Shown here: positions 11,568 through 23,640 of the stretch, one piece after another
Numbering within the stretch: position 1 is the stretch's first letter
How the letters are laid out: every line of letters begins with the position of its first letter
DNA from: Nephrocerus scutellatus
Taxonomy: Eukaryota > Arthropoda > Insecta > Diptera > Pipunculidae
Direction: 5' to 3'
NCBI GenBank assembly: GCA_947095585.1
Contig: OX352761.1
Coordinates: forward strand, 93,809,833 to 93,873,832
DNA length: 64,000 bases
The notes under the pieces: model-generated
Told to the model about the DNA's origin: nothing
The model's database searches: none
Seen by the model: the letters and a program-made list of their open reading frames with translations, nothing else
Program-made: the position numbers and the translations under genes

Positions 11568-13860
11568 GTCCTTCCTTCCAGCGTAGGTTTGGCCGGCCCC
11601 GCTGTCGAGGTCCATAAATCCTACCGCAAAAGACTTTCCGAGCAGGATCCTTTTCATTCATGCGAGATAGGTGTCCTGCCCACCGGAGCCTACCGAGCTT
11701 AATTTTCTTCACGACGTGGACATCAGGGTAACGCTCGTAGACCTCATCATTATAAAGTTTTCGGAATCGTCCTTCCTCACATACGGGGCCAACAATTCTC
11801 CGTAAGACTTTTCTCTCGAACGCGGCTAAGAGGTCAGAATGCTTTTTGCCAAGCACCCAAGTCTCGGATCCATATGTAGATACTGGTATGACCATTGTCT
11901 TATATACCAGCAGCTTGGATGTTATGGTTAAATTCCTGGATTTGAAGAGTCTTGACAGACTATAGTAGGCTTTGTTGGCTTAAAGCTTAAAGCAAGCAAG
12001 CTTCCTGTACAGCTCTTCGGTTTCTACCAACGATTTCAGTGTCGTCTGCGTAAGCCAGTATCTGAATGGACTTATAGAGTATTGTTCCTCCCGCCATTAC
12101 GTCAGAGTCTCGGATCACTTTCTCCAACGCCAGGTTGAAGAGGACGCAGGCCAGTCCATGCCCTGAATCGGCTAGTGCTAGTGATCCGGATATTTTTACT
12201 TGGCTTATAACATTGGTCATGGTCAACCTACATAGTCGTGTTAGTTCATTTGGGATGCCGAATTCTCTCATGGCTTTATAAAGTTCTACTCTGGCTATTT
12301 TCCATCACCTGCCGTAGGGTGTAAATCTGATCAGTTGTTGATTTGCCTGGGATGAAGCCACACTGGTATGGACCAATGATAACTTTAGCGTATGGGGCTA
12401 TCTTGTCTTTAAGGATAGACGAGAAAATCTTATACGCGGTACTCAACAACGTTATACCACGATAATTGCTGCATTTTGTAATATCTCCCTTCTTATGTAT
12501 GGGGCACAGGATGCCTATTCGCCAGTCTTCTGGCATAGCTTCTTCCTTCTATACTTGCACAATTATTTCATGAATTGCATGGTGTAATGTGGGTCCTGCT
12601 ATTTTTATCAGTTCCGCTGGGATCCCATCAGATCCCGGGGCCTTATTATTTTTGAGCCGATTTATCGCTCTGCTAACTTCGTCTATGCTTGGTGGCGGCA
12701 GCATAGTATGGTCTTCGGTCATTGGTGGTGCCTCCATTTCCTCAGTTAGCTGGCCATTTAGCAACTCATGAAAGTGCTCTTTCCATCGCTCTAAGATGCC
12801 TTTAAGATCGGCGATCAGATTACCCTCTTTGTCCTTGCAGTATGTGCAACGCGGTGTATATTGCGTCATACCGCGGACCCTTTGGTAGAACTTCCGCGCC
12901 TGGTTCGGTCCTTGCTCTCTGTACTGTTCGAGTTCATGGACGAGATTCTTCTCCCAGGCTGCTTTCTTTCGCCGGTGAACTGTTTTTTATATCTTGTGAG
13001 CTCTTTATATTCATCTTCGTGTGCCCGCGTTCTATGAGATTGTTGCATTCCTCGGTACGCAACACTCTTACGTTCAGTTGCAAGCTTACATTCGTGTTCT
13101 CGTGTAAGCTATGGGTGCTAATGTACTGCCTGAATACTGGCTCCCTACCTATTTTACCATTTATATCCCCAAAATGATTTTTAAGAATTTCAAAGAATTC
13201 TTCTTTTTCGTCATCTGGGGAATCCTCTGTAGGTGCGTGAACGTTTATGAGGCTTATGTTTTTAAATTTGCCCCGCACGCGAACGGTGCATAGCCGTTCA
13301 TTTATTGCCTTAAAACGGATAACGGTGGGTTTAATTCTTTTGCTCACTAAAATCCCCACCCCAAGCACATGATGAGCATGACAGCTGAAATATATGTCAT
13401 ATTCTGATTTGTGCTAGACACCATTCCCTGTCCACCGCATCTCCTGGATTGCTGTTATGTCAGCCTTATATTTAGACAGGGTATCGCCCAGCTGCTGTGC
13501 AGCTCGAGCTCTATACAGTGAGCGTACGTTCTTCCATGAGAAAATTCTTAAATCGTTTAGCCGTTTTCGTTGCCGTGGTCGTCGTCGTTCATCAGTGTAT
13601 CCGAGGCTGATTTTGGGTTCCGTAATAATAATTTTTTACAGGCGAGGTTATGGGACTCGCACCAACCTTACTTTGAGGGGACTAGCCCGATCATTCAGCT
13701 TTTCCTGCATTTGATGAAAATTACCGGCGGCCACCACGTAGAGGTTTGATCGCACTTCCACCAGTCAGAGATAGTTACGGCCACCTGCAATTCTAGAGCA
13801 TTCTGTGTTATTCCCCCTATTCTGCTGATGGCTGACCGCTCATTCATTATTATGTCATTT
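11568..13860 (-). pseudogene. Decayed non-LTR retrotransposon (endonuclease-RT pol)
   Basis: Minus-strand LINE readable from 5' to 3' as coordinates fall. A leader lies at 13860-13560. The endonuclease start (LRIFSWKNVRSLYRARAA then AIQEMRW, with the catalytic E) is at 13560-13430, and the INVHAPTEDS block at about 13250. The linker LKNNKAPGSDGIPAELIK lies near 12660. RT fingers follow (IHKKGDITKCSNYRGITLL, 12500-12440), then GFIPGKSTTDQI, then a palm with intact YADDTEIVG at about 12045. The post-RT region carries TYGSETWVL and GRLRWAGHLSRM (11870-11660). In-frame stops near 13418 and 12550 and a frameshift near 12275 disable it. The tail diverges after RWKEG, so the 3' end is missing. It differs in sequence from the 5.7-7.9 kb element. 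Confidence 0.85.
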
Positions 13861-14810
13861 TTTAATTAAGTTGTATAGACTATGACCATGATCGAAAGCT
13901 ATTGAAACTATAACTACAGCTTCAGGAAAAGTAAAATGATTTCTTCAAAGCGTTTATTTATTATTTGTATTAGGAAATTAAATTATAACAGAGTTAGATT
14001 TTTACGGTCTATCAAATATTTATTTCCTTCTCTCTTTCAACTTAACCTATGACAATCAATAATCTACTAAGTTTTACAGAAAAGTCCAATTCGCATAAAT
14101 CTAAAACTGAACTGATGTTTGCGGATATTTAATAATTATAGTATACGACGCAAGCTGAGTTGAAAAGGTTGATGTCTTTTATTCGCTCCTTAAACCAAAC
14201 GCATGTGAAGGATCCAACTAGAGATTACAAAAACAAGTATCAAAGCAATTGCGCTCTAACCCTTAATGAGGATATTTGCAGCGCAAACAATGATTTGTTG
14301 GATAGCATCATGCAAATTATGAGAAATTGTCGTTGGGGAAGAACGGGTAAAACATTACCTGAGGACACACATATACGATTATTGGATGTTTTTAAGAATA
14401 TATTTTTTTTTCGTAAATTTGGACGTTTAAGCAAACTTAAACTCTGCTACAAGTCAATCCTTACCCCAAACTCGACAGTACAACGCAAAATAAACTTAGA
14501 CTAGAGTCAATTTTAGTAAGCCATATACTTAACGCATTTCTTGTCTTGCAAATGGTTCCAAAATTAATTGCATTTACACACTTACAAGATAGAATAAGAT
14601 TACAATTTAAGAATTTAAATTATCAGTCATCATAATATTTGGCTCTACAAGTCCTGGCCTCCTACAAATAATCTCTCTCGACCTGTCTCGATTTCGATAC
14701 GATGTCATTCAGTTTGGCACAACTTAACTCTTGACCATCAGGTCTACGCCATTCTTTCAGTGTAGACTTGGACGGCATCGACTTTTCCAGGCGGATCCTA
14801 TTCGCTCATG
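13861..14810. other. No recognised gene; one 114-codon open frame
   Basis: A plus-strand frame from 14160 to 14504 (starting MKRLMSFIRSLNQTHVKDP) has mixed composition and no domain I recognise. It has no evident promoter or splice context. It could be an exon of an unknown gene or chance. The rest is AT-rich without features. Confidence 0.2.
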
Positions 14811-15620
14811 GGGCCTCGGGGTCGGGGGGCTCCCATACAAATATATTACAAAATTTTACTCGATTTTCTTCAAATTTTATACACATGTGTATCTCTGATA
14901 TACAACACTTTTAGTAAAAAATGTTGGAGACCCCGGGCCCGGGTTCGTGGGTCCCAAAACTTTTTTTAAAAAAATTATCCCGATTTTCTTCAAATTTAAT
15001 ACACATGCGTATCTCCGATAGACAACACTTTTTGTAAAAAATTTGCAGACCCCGGGCCGGGGTTCGTGAGGCCCCATAATTTTTTTTAAAAAATAACCCG
15101 ATTTTCTTCAAATTTAATACACATGTGTATCTCCGATACACAAAACTTTTTGTAAAAATTTTTGAGACCATGGGTCCTGGGTCGTGGGGCCCCAAAATTA
15201 AAAAAAAATTAACCCGATTTTATTTAAATTTTATATACGTATGTATCTCCGATGAAAAACACTTTTTTTAATTTTTTTTAAAATAATTAAATCCATTTTT
15301 TTAAAATTGTATATACGTGTGTATCTCCGATGGGCAACACTTTTTGAAAAAATTTTGGAGACAGGGTTTGGAGGGTCATGGGGCCCAACAAACTTTATAA
15401 AAAACTTAACCCGATTTTTTTTAAATTTTATATTCGTGTGTATCTCCGATGGACAAAAATTTTTGTAAAGTTTTTGGAGTGAGGCCCTGAGGTCCGAGGG
15501 ATTCCCATATAAATTTTTTAAAAATTAGCTCGATTTTCTTCAAGTTTTAACACATACCCATCTCCTATTAGAGAATTTACATGAAAAATTGTATTTTTAT
15601 GGGTTGTTATTATTTACTCG
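14811..15620 (+). mobile_element. ~118-bp tandem array, left-truncated (unit 1 of duplication)
   Basis: Six to seven monomers. CCGATTTTCTTCAAATTTTA-type blocks start at 14861, 14981, 15099, 15215, about 15293, 15412 and 15531, giving a usual period of 116-120 and one short unit of about 80. Monomers carry an ACACATGTGT palindrome and a CCCGGGCCCGGG-type GC block. The right-end motif CTATTAGAGAATTTACATG lies at 15568-15586. The left terminal motif is missing. The overlapping minus-strand frames are by-products of the repeat. Confidence 0.75.
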
Positions 15621-16109
15621 CAAGGTTATTAGTCTTGGGCCAACCTTACTTGAATAGAACTTGCCCGATCATTCAGCATTTTTGTAATTATTGAGTGTTT
15701 ATGTATATGTTTTTTTTCAAGACCATAGACGAAAGTGACTGTTTAGGGGTTTTATTTTTTTACCATGAATACAATATATGTAGGTAGGTACATATAAACA
15801 AAATAAAGCATACCACACCATAATCACTACAATATTTAATTATGATTTACTGCATATTATGAGTTTTCCAACTGGTAATAGGCAAAATCTGTAACTGTAA
15901 CAAGTTTTTAGCGGGGTGGAACCGATCATATGTCAAAAATGTGCATAATCTATGTAGATTTACGCCCAGTTATTGTATTCTAAGAAGTATTAACAATTAG
16001 CGTGTATCAGCCCCGGTTAAAAACATTATCTCATAGTGTGAAACTTGTTCGGTTCTTTCGGCCATATCTTTTTTATTTTATTTTTCCTGCGTATATAATA
16101 GGAGTATTT

Positions 16110-16588
16110 AAGTATATAACAGCAGCAAAATCCCCTACCGTGCTACTGATATAGGAGGCGTGGAAAATCTTCACATCTGTAAACGCCAGTTGGAGATTGC
16201 CGCAGATTACTTTGCTTATGAATTTGCCGTCATTTCAAAAACAATGTTCTATCCTTCATTTCTACACTCCTACAGCCTCACATTGCAGCTAAATTGACAA
16301 ACTAACATATAAGGATATACGAACACCAAAGCCATAACGACATTCTTTTGGTGCTGCTCCGGCTTAGTTACTCGAAACAGCAACCATACCGTTGCGATGT
16401 TCTGATTTTGCAGAATCCCATTTGAACCGCAGTATGCCGGGTTTGTTGGTGGTTAGCAAAACGCATAGTGCGGGGGATAAATAGTCTACGCGACCAGAAA
16501 TGCTAAGGTGGGATCTGTGTGTTACCATGAAAACTGGCATCTGCATCAATAGAACTAATCCACAACATGAGCCCACCAGCAGCCGCAC
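16110..16588 (-). other. Unrecognised coding-like stretch (copy 1)
   Basis: On the minus strand a 74-codon open stretch runs from 16588 to 16364. It begins at a GTG, so the true upstream start is unknown. It starts with a hydrophobic run (LVGSCCGLVLLMQMPVFMV) and includes VLLTTNKPGILRFKWD. About 130 bases further on, another open stretch (about 16240-16110) includes FISKVICGNLQLAFTDVKIF. The two are on the same strand, more G+C-rich than the surroundings and look protein-like, with a stop between them. This would fit a decayed gene, two exons, or an old viral insertion. I recognise no family. An identical copy is at 21446-21924. Confidence 0.25.
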
Positions 16589-17474
16589 GTGTGTGCGCGC
16601 TATGAATGAGAAAAGATATAAGTCAAATGATGCGGCATGTGATCATTAATGGTGCCGGGCGGAAAGCACTCCTTATCGGAACTGAACGCAAACGATTAAG
16701 TTTATAGGACGAGAAGTGTCTGTTTTAGTGTTTTTTCTCGGTAACGAACTTTGATTGTTTTTGTTTCACTTGGGAGATTGGCGAATATCGATGAGTGTAC
16801 GTGGTGAATAGGTACCTATGCTGAAAAAACAATTCTACTAGTCTCATAAACTCATAAATAAAATGGAAACGGGAAATAAATTAGTGTTTGTAATTTTGAA
16901 ATTCTTGGGTCTCTAAATAGGGGATTTATGTGGGTATTAAAACAAATAAGGAAATCGTTAACTGGCACAAAACAAAACTGACGTTTGTAAAAAATTAACA
17001 CATTCAAAAGACAAACGTTTAAAAGTGGCAAAAACTACGAAAATATCCTTTGTACCAAATTAAAAGAAGGGTTTTCCCGTTACTAATACTCGTTTGTCAA
17101 TTATTATTATTATTATCATAATTTTTTACGTTATACCAAGGTTCTATTGGCGTTTAATACTTGAGTTATGTTGTGATGGACACACTTGTACCAATTTACT
17201 TTGGGATTGTATTCGTTCTTAGCCGATAACGTTTCCCGAATTTAGGCAGTACGAACTACGGTTTGTGAGATAAGCTAAAATAGGCAGTAATAAGGCAATT
17301 AGCATAAAATATATTTCGCGGTTTGTTTTGAATTTCATGTGTTAATTAATGTTGGTTAATAAACATTTATTAAGGGACTTGTCTGAGTTTTCGATCAATT
17401 TAAGACGTATGGGCCATGCTTAGAGGGCAAGCTAGAGCCATAGTGGCTGCATTAATATCGAACAAATAATGTTT

Positions 17475-17895
17475 TTTCACACGCCCATAGACGAAAGTGA
17501 CTGTTTCGTACGCTATAAACTAGCTTCGAAAGTAGCCCATAACAACACTAGTTATGTTATGATATAAACGTCTTTTGTTATTTACTACAGTCTTAGCGAA
17601 CACATTGCGCATGAGCAAGAATTCTCTTTTGTTTGTCGTTTGTGCTTTCTGCTTCTCTCTCAAATTAGCAGAAAAACCGGTTTGGACGCACGCGAACACA
17701 CATTCTCACATTTCTGCTTCTCTCTCGATTTAGCAAAAAACCCGGTTTGGACGCGTGAAAAATAGCGTACACGACTTGCAGAAAAGTGCTCATCGTGCTC
17801 GTTAGATTGCCGAAATCGGCTACCGCCTCGTTCGTCAAGCTTCGACCTCGCACGATAAACACCACTTTCCTTGCTCGTTCTGTAATATACTATTA
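17475..17895 (-). repeat. Inverted copy of the 11.1-kb interspersed repeat (unit 1)
   Basis: Reverse complement of 11140-11485, from CACACGCCCATAGACGAAAG through to the CTCGTTCTGTAATATAC end. It contains an internal short duplication of the GCTTCTCTCTC/AGCAAAAA/CCGGTTTGGACGC block (17645-17755) that lengthens it relative to the 11.1 kb copy. Confidence 0.65.
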
Positions 17896-19849
17896 TGTGA
17901 AACCATGAAATAACCATAAAGTTTATTAATAGTGTTATATGTGTCGCATTTTTTTAAACCAAAACCATAATTAATGTGCTTATTTAAAAACCTGCAAACT
18001 TTATCAGTATAGTTGATGTGGTATGAAAGTACGCCGTATATTATTGATTAAAATGTTGGTCTGTACATAATTCTGTTAAACGGTTTATCCATTTGATTCT
18101 TATAGACGCATCTCATATAATGTGCCTACATATTTATTCCTAACTATTTGCTAAGGAAACGGCTAGTGAGACGAAAAATATTTTGAAGCATAATTAGGGT
18201 TCTATAAAGATTGGTTTATTTTTACAAATCATTCTTATTTTATCAGTCAGTTTGCGATGATATCGCGTCTAATACTTACTAAAAGAATCATTTTAAAACC
18301 TCTATCACCGATGGGCCTTACTTATCAATAACTAATCTATCTATAGAAAAATGCATTTGGTCGTGTGAAAAATAGCGTACATTACTCACTGAAAAGTGCC
18401 TATCGAATGCTCGTTAGATTGCCGCATTCAGCTGTCACCTCGTTATTCAAGCTTCCAACACGCAAGATAACGTTCACTTTTCTAGCTCGTTATGTAATAT
18501 ACTATTTTGAAACAGGATCTACTTGCGATTAAGCCTATTTCTAGATAACCAATGCAAACATAATGCATGTATGAATCGAAAATTCGTTAAAATGGTTTTT
18601 AATGGAAACAGCGTGAGTTTATGTGAAGGATTTTACTGACAACGCTTTAAGGGTTTTTTTTTACCATGATACAATATATATAGGTAGGTATGCAAAATAA
18701 AGCATACCACACAAATCACTACAATATTTAATTAAGACGGACTGGATATTTTGAATTTTCTTAAAAAACAACAACTCCACATTGAACTCCAATTACAGTT
18801 GCGTTTTCCAACAAATAATAGGTATTATTGATTAAAATTTTGGGGTGTCCGGGTGTCCATTCTGTTAAATGGTTTATCCATCTAGTTCTTAGTAGACGCA
18901 TCTCATATAATGTGCCTTCATATTTATTCCTAACTATTTGCTAAAGAAACGGCTAGTGAGACAAATATTTTGAAGCATAATTAGGGTTCTATAAAGATTG
19001 GTTTATTTTTACAAATCATTCTTATTTTATCAGTCAGTTTGCGATGATATCGCGTCTAATACTTACTAAAAGAATAATTTTAAAACCTCTATCACTGATA
19101 GGCCTAACTCATTAATAACAAGTCTATCGCTGTAGTCTAAAGTACAGCCACATGAGAACACTTGTGTATTTATAGGATTGTGTAGTTAAAGGTTAAAAAA
19201 CATCACCGTTAGAAAATATGAAAATCTTTGATATCTAATACTAAATAGCGAGGCTCAGCGTTAAACAGTATTCAAAATAGAAATGCATAGAAACCTTTCC
19301 TTCCAAAAATTTTCACGAAGGAACTTGATGAAAACTTTTCTTCGTAAATTTTGTTAAGTACCTAAAACGTACTTTGGAGTCTTTTTGCACATTTACATAG
19401 ATATTATACATCCTATATTAACTCTGCTATAACATGAACTGAACACGTTAAAACCGCACAAACTTTTACTTCAAAAGTATCATAAAGACGTAGGTATTAA
19501 TGGCCTGAAAATGTCAGGAAATATGACAACTAAATGGAACTGTGGCAGCAAAAAAATTTTGTTGAATTTCTTAACTTGCCAAAAAGAAAATCTTTTTAGA
19601 ATTTTCCTATCACATGGAAGTAAAGTGTACTTGAGAACCTGCAGAAAACTAAGAATTGTAAATAATCCAGACTTAGAAACTAGTTGTAAATAATCCAGAC
19701 TTAGGCCACACCGAAAAATGTTGTCGCCTTTATTTTTGCTAAAGATAACTTAAGAATTCTACAATGCTCGATGATAAACTATTTCGAAACAGACATTGCG
19801 CGACAAAACGTCAATTAAAAAAAACCAATCCATAAATTTAAAAACGTTT

Positions 19850-20154
19850 CATGAAAATTTCTAATAGGAGGTACAAATATGTGCAAAGTTTAAGTCAGGT
19901 TATTTTTAAAAAAATTTGTAGTATAGTCCCTCGGCTCTGCTATCACTACAAAAATTTTTACAGAAAGTGTTGGCATCGGAGGTAAACACCAAAAAATTTA
20001 TAGTGGAGCCCCTCGGCCCTGTGGCCCGAACACTACCCAATGTTTGCAAAAAGTGTTGTCGTCGCAGATACTCATGCGTGCATAGTTAAAATAAAATCTG
20101 GATTTAGGAAGTGGGTTAAAAATTGATTACAAGATTTGGCGGCAAACAAACAAA
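19850..20154 (-). mobile_element. Minus-oriented ~118-bp family fragment at the duplication junction
   Basis: Reads on the minus strand as the left part of the ~118-bp element: a TTTTTAACCCACTTCC block, degraded GCATGAGTATCTGCG and TTTTTGCAAACATT blocks, then GGGCCACAGGGCCGAGGGGC. It is cut at 20154, where unit 2 starts after a short palindrome. The corresponding copy in unit 2 is not cut and reaches its terminal motif near 25540. Confidence 0.55.
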
Positions 20155-20178
20155 TTTGTATGGGGCTCCCATACAAAT
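20154..20178. repeat. Palindrome at the duplication junction
   Basis: Perfect 11-bp arms, ATTTGTATGGG (20154-20164) and CCCATACAAAT (20168-20178), are separated by three bases. The right arm belongs to the start of unit 2. The left-arm bases TTTGTAT are absent at the outer ends of both units. Confidence 0.8.
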
Positions 20179-20956
20179 ATATTACAAAATTTTACTCGAT
20201 TTTCTTCAAATTTTATACACATGTGTATCTCTGATATACAACACTTTTAGTAAAAAATGTTGGAGACCCCGGGCCCGGGTTCGTGGGTCCCAAAACTTTT
20301 TTTAAAAAAATTATCCCGATTTTCTTCAAATTTAATACACATGCGTATCTCCGATAGACAACACTTTTTGTAAAAAATTTGCAGACCCCGGGCCGGGGTT
20401 CGTGAGGCCCCATAATTTTTTTTAAAAAATAACCCGATTTTCTTCAAATTTAATACACATGTGTATCTCCGATACACAAAACTTTTTGTAAAAATTTTTG
20501 AGACCATGGGTCCTGGGTCGTGGGGCCCCAAAATTAAAAAAAAATTAACCCGATTTTATTTAAATTTTATATACGTATGTATCTCCGATGAAAAACACTT
20601 TTTTTAATTTTTTTTAAAATAATTAAATCCATTTTTTTAAAATTGTATATACGTGTGTATCTCCGATGGGCAACACTTTTTGAAAAAATTTTGGAGACAG
20701 GGTTTGGAGGGTCATGGGGCCCAACAAACTTTATAAAAAACTTAACCCGATTTTTTTTAAATTTTATATTCGTGTGTATCTCCGATGGACAAAAATTTTT
20801 GTAAAGTTTTTGGAGTGAGGCCCTGAGGTCCGAGGGATTCCCATATAAATTTTTTAAAAATTAGCTCGATTTTCTTCAAGTTTTAACACATACCCATCTC
20901 CTATTAGAGAATTTACATGAAAAATTGTATTTTTATGGGTTGTTATTATTTACTCG
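20162..20956 (+). mobile_element. ~118-bp tandem array (unit 2 of duplication)
   Basis: Copy of the 14826-15620 array at the 5336-base offset, with the same monomer spacing and the same right-end motif (20904-20922). Confidence 0.75.
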
Positions 20957-21445
20957 CAAGGTTATTAGTCTTGGGCCAACCTTACTTGAATAGAACTTGC
21001 CCGATCATTCAGCATTTTTGTAATTATTGAGTGTTTATGTATATGTTTTTTTTCAAGACCATAGACGAAAGTGACTGTTTAGGGGTTTTATTTTTTTACC
21101 ATGAATACAATATATGTAGGTAGGTACATATAAACAAAATAAAGCATACCACACCATAATCACTACAATATTTAATTATGATTTACTGCATATTATGAGT
21201 TTTCCAACTGGTAATAGGCAAAATCTGTAACTGTAACAAGTTTTTAGCGGGGTGGAACCGATCATATGTCAAAAATGTGCATAATCTATGTAGATTTACG
21301 CCCAGTTATTGTATTCTAAGAAGTATTAACAATTAGCGTGTATCAGCCCCGGTTAAAAACATTATCTCATAGTGTGAAACTTGTTCGGTTCTTTCGGCCA
21401 TATCTTTTTTATTTTATTTTTCCTGCGTATATAATAGGAGTATTT

Positions 21446-21924
21446 AAGTATATAACAGCAGCAAAATCCCCTACCGTGCTACTGATATAGGAGGCGTGGA
21501 AAATCTTCACATCTGTAAACGCCAGTTGGAGATTGCCGCAGATTACTTTGCTTATGAATTTGCCGTCATTTCAAAAACAATGTTCTATCCTTCATTTCTA
21601 CACTCCTACAGCCTCACATTGCAGCTAAATTGACAAACTAACATATAAGGATATACGAACACCAAAGCCATAACGACATTCTTTTGGTGCTGCTCCGGCT
21701 TAGTTACTCGAAACAGCAACCATACCGTTGCGATGTTCTGATTTTGCAGAATCCCATTTGAACCGCAGTATGCCGGGTTTGTTGGTGGTTAGCAAAACGC
21801 ATAGTGCGGGGGATAAATAGTCTACGCGACCAGAAATGCTAAGGTGGGATCTGTGTGTTACCATGAAAACTGGCATCTGCATCAATAGAACTAATCCACA
21901 ACATGAGCCCACCAGCAGCCGCAC
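21446..21924 (-). other. Unrecognised coding-like stretch (copy 2)
   Basis: Same as 16110-16588, 5336 bases downstream. It has the same open segment (21700-21924), stop and second segment. No change that I can see separates the copies, so there is no evidence of independent selection on either. Confidence 0.25.
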
Positions 21925-22810
21925 GTGTGTGCGCGCTATGAATGAGAAAAGATATAAGTCAAATGATGCGGCATGTGATCATTAATGGTGCCGGGCGGAA
22001 AGCACTCCTTATCGGAACTGAACGCAAACGATTAAGTTTATAGGACGAGAAGTGTCTGTTTTAGTGTTTTTTCTCGGTAACGAACTTTGATTGTTTTTGT
22101 TTCACTTGGGAGATTGGCGAATATCGATGAGTGTACGTGGTGAATAGGTACCTATGCTGAAAAAACAATTCTACTAGTCTCATAAACTCATAAATAAAAT
22201 GGAAACGGGAAATAAATTAGTGTTTGTAATTTTGAAATTCTTGGGTCTCTAAATAGGGGATTTATGTGGGTATTAAAACAAATAAGGAAATCGTTAACTG
22301 GCACAAAACAAAACTGACGTTTGTAAAAAATTAACACATTCAAAAGACAAACGTTTAAAAGTGGCAAAAACTACGAAAATATCCTTTGTACCAAATTAAA
22401 AGAAGGGTTTTCCCGTTACTAATACTCGTTTGTCAATTATTATTATTATTATCATAATTTTTTACGTTATACCAAGGTTCTATTGGCGTTTAATACTTGA
22501 GTTATGTTGTGATGGACACACTTGTACCAATTTACTTTGGGATTGTATTCGTTCTTAGCCGATAACGTTTCCCGAATTTAGGCAGTACGAACTACGGTTT
22601 GTGAGATAAGCTAAAATAGGCAGTAATAAGGCAATTAGCATAAAATATATTTCGCGGTTTGTTTTGAATTTCATGTGTTAATTAATGTTGGTTAATAAAC
22701 ATTTATTAAGGGACTTGTCTGAGTTTTCGATCAATTTAAGACGTATGGGCCATGCTTAGAGGGCAAGCTAGAGCCATAGTGGCTGCATTAATATCGAACA
22801 AATAATGTTT

Positions 22811-23231
22811 TTTCACACGCCCATAGACGAAAGTGACTGTTTCGTACGCTATAAACTAGCTTCGAAAGTAGCCCATAACAACACTAGTTATGTTATGATA
22901 TAAACGTCTTTTGTTATTTACTACAGTCTTAGCGAACACATTGCGCATGAGCAAGAATTCTCTTTTGTTTGTCGTTTGTGCTTTCTGCTTCTCTCTCAAA
23001 TTAGCAGAAAAACCGGTTTGGACGCACGCGAACACACATTCTCACATTTCTGCTTCTCTCTCGATTTAGCAAAAAACCCGGTTTGGACGCGTGAAAAATA
23101 GCGTACACGACTTGCAGAAAAGTGCTCATCGTGCTCGTTAGATTGCCGAAATCGGCTACCGCCTCGTTCGTCAAGCTTCGACCTCGCACGATAAACACCA
23201 CTTTCCTTGCTCGTTCTGTAATATACTATTA
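22811..23231 (-). repeat. Inverted copy of the 11.1-kb interspersed repeat (unit 2)
   Basis: Unit 2 equivalent of 17475-17895 at the 5336 offset. Confidence 0.65.
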
Positions 23232-23519
23232 TGTGAAACCATGAAATAACCATAAAGTTTATTAATAGTGTTATATGTGTCGCATTTTTTTAAACCAAAA
23301 CCATAATTAATGTGCTTATTTAAAAACCTGCAAACTTTATCAGTATAGTTGATGTGGTATGAAAGTACGCCGTATATTATTGATTAAAATGTTGGTCTGT
23401 ACATAATTCTGTTAAACGGTTTATCCATTTGATTCTTATAGACGCATCTCATATAATGTGCCTACATATTTATTCCTAACTATTTGCTAAGGAAACGGCT
23501 AGTGAGACGAAAAATATTT

Positions 23520-23640
23520 TGAAGCATAATTATGTTTCTATAACGATTGGATTATTTTTACAAATCAGTCTTATTTTATCAGTCAGATTGCGATGCGATG
23601 TCATCGCTTCTAATTCTTACTAAAAGAATCATTTTAAAAC
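23520..23640 (+). repeat. Diverged patch between duplication units
   Basis: Within otherwise near-identical units, this patch differs from its unit 1 partner (18186-18300) at roughly ten positions and is 5 bases longer, which accounts for the offset change from 5336 to 5341. The unit 1 patch instead matches the second internal duplicate (18971-19075) base for base as far as I can read, while its flanks keep first-duplicate bases. Confidence 0.75.

Larger units (their letters stand above)
14826..20161 (+). repeat. Unit 1 of a 5.34 kb direct tandem duplication
   Basis: This segment recurs immediately downstream at 20162-25495 with a constant offset of 5336 bases, rising to 5341 after about 18290. 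By reading, the copies are almost identical except for one patch at about 18194-18290. The left edge is a GGGGCTCCCAT block inside a plus-oriented ~118-bp repeat. The right edge is in a minus-oriented copy of the same family (19850-20154). Contents: the tandem array, a 5'-end fragment of the minus-strand LINE (about 15615-15690), an unrecognised minus-strand coding-like stretch (16100-16588), an inverted copy of the 11.1 kb repeat (17475-17895), and two internal direct duplications. The internal pairs are 18037-18345 with 18822-19132, and about 15735-15890 with 18645-18830. Confidence 0.9.

Noticed and set aside
14877..15195. Overlapping minus-strand frames of 66 and 94 codons, repeated at 20213-20531
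   Set aside because: They repeat with the ~118-bp monomer and read through its GC block. No start context or independent support.
17660..17917. 85-codon minus frame, repeated at 22996-23253
   Set aside because: It lies wholly in the interspersed repeat. The 11.1 kb copy does not preserve the protein.
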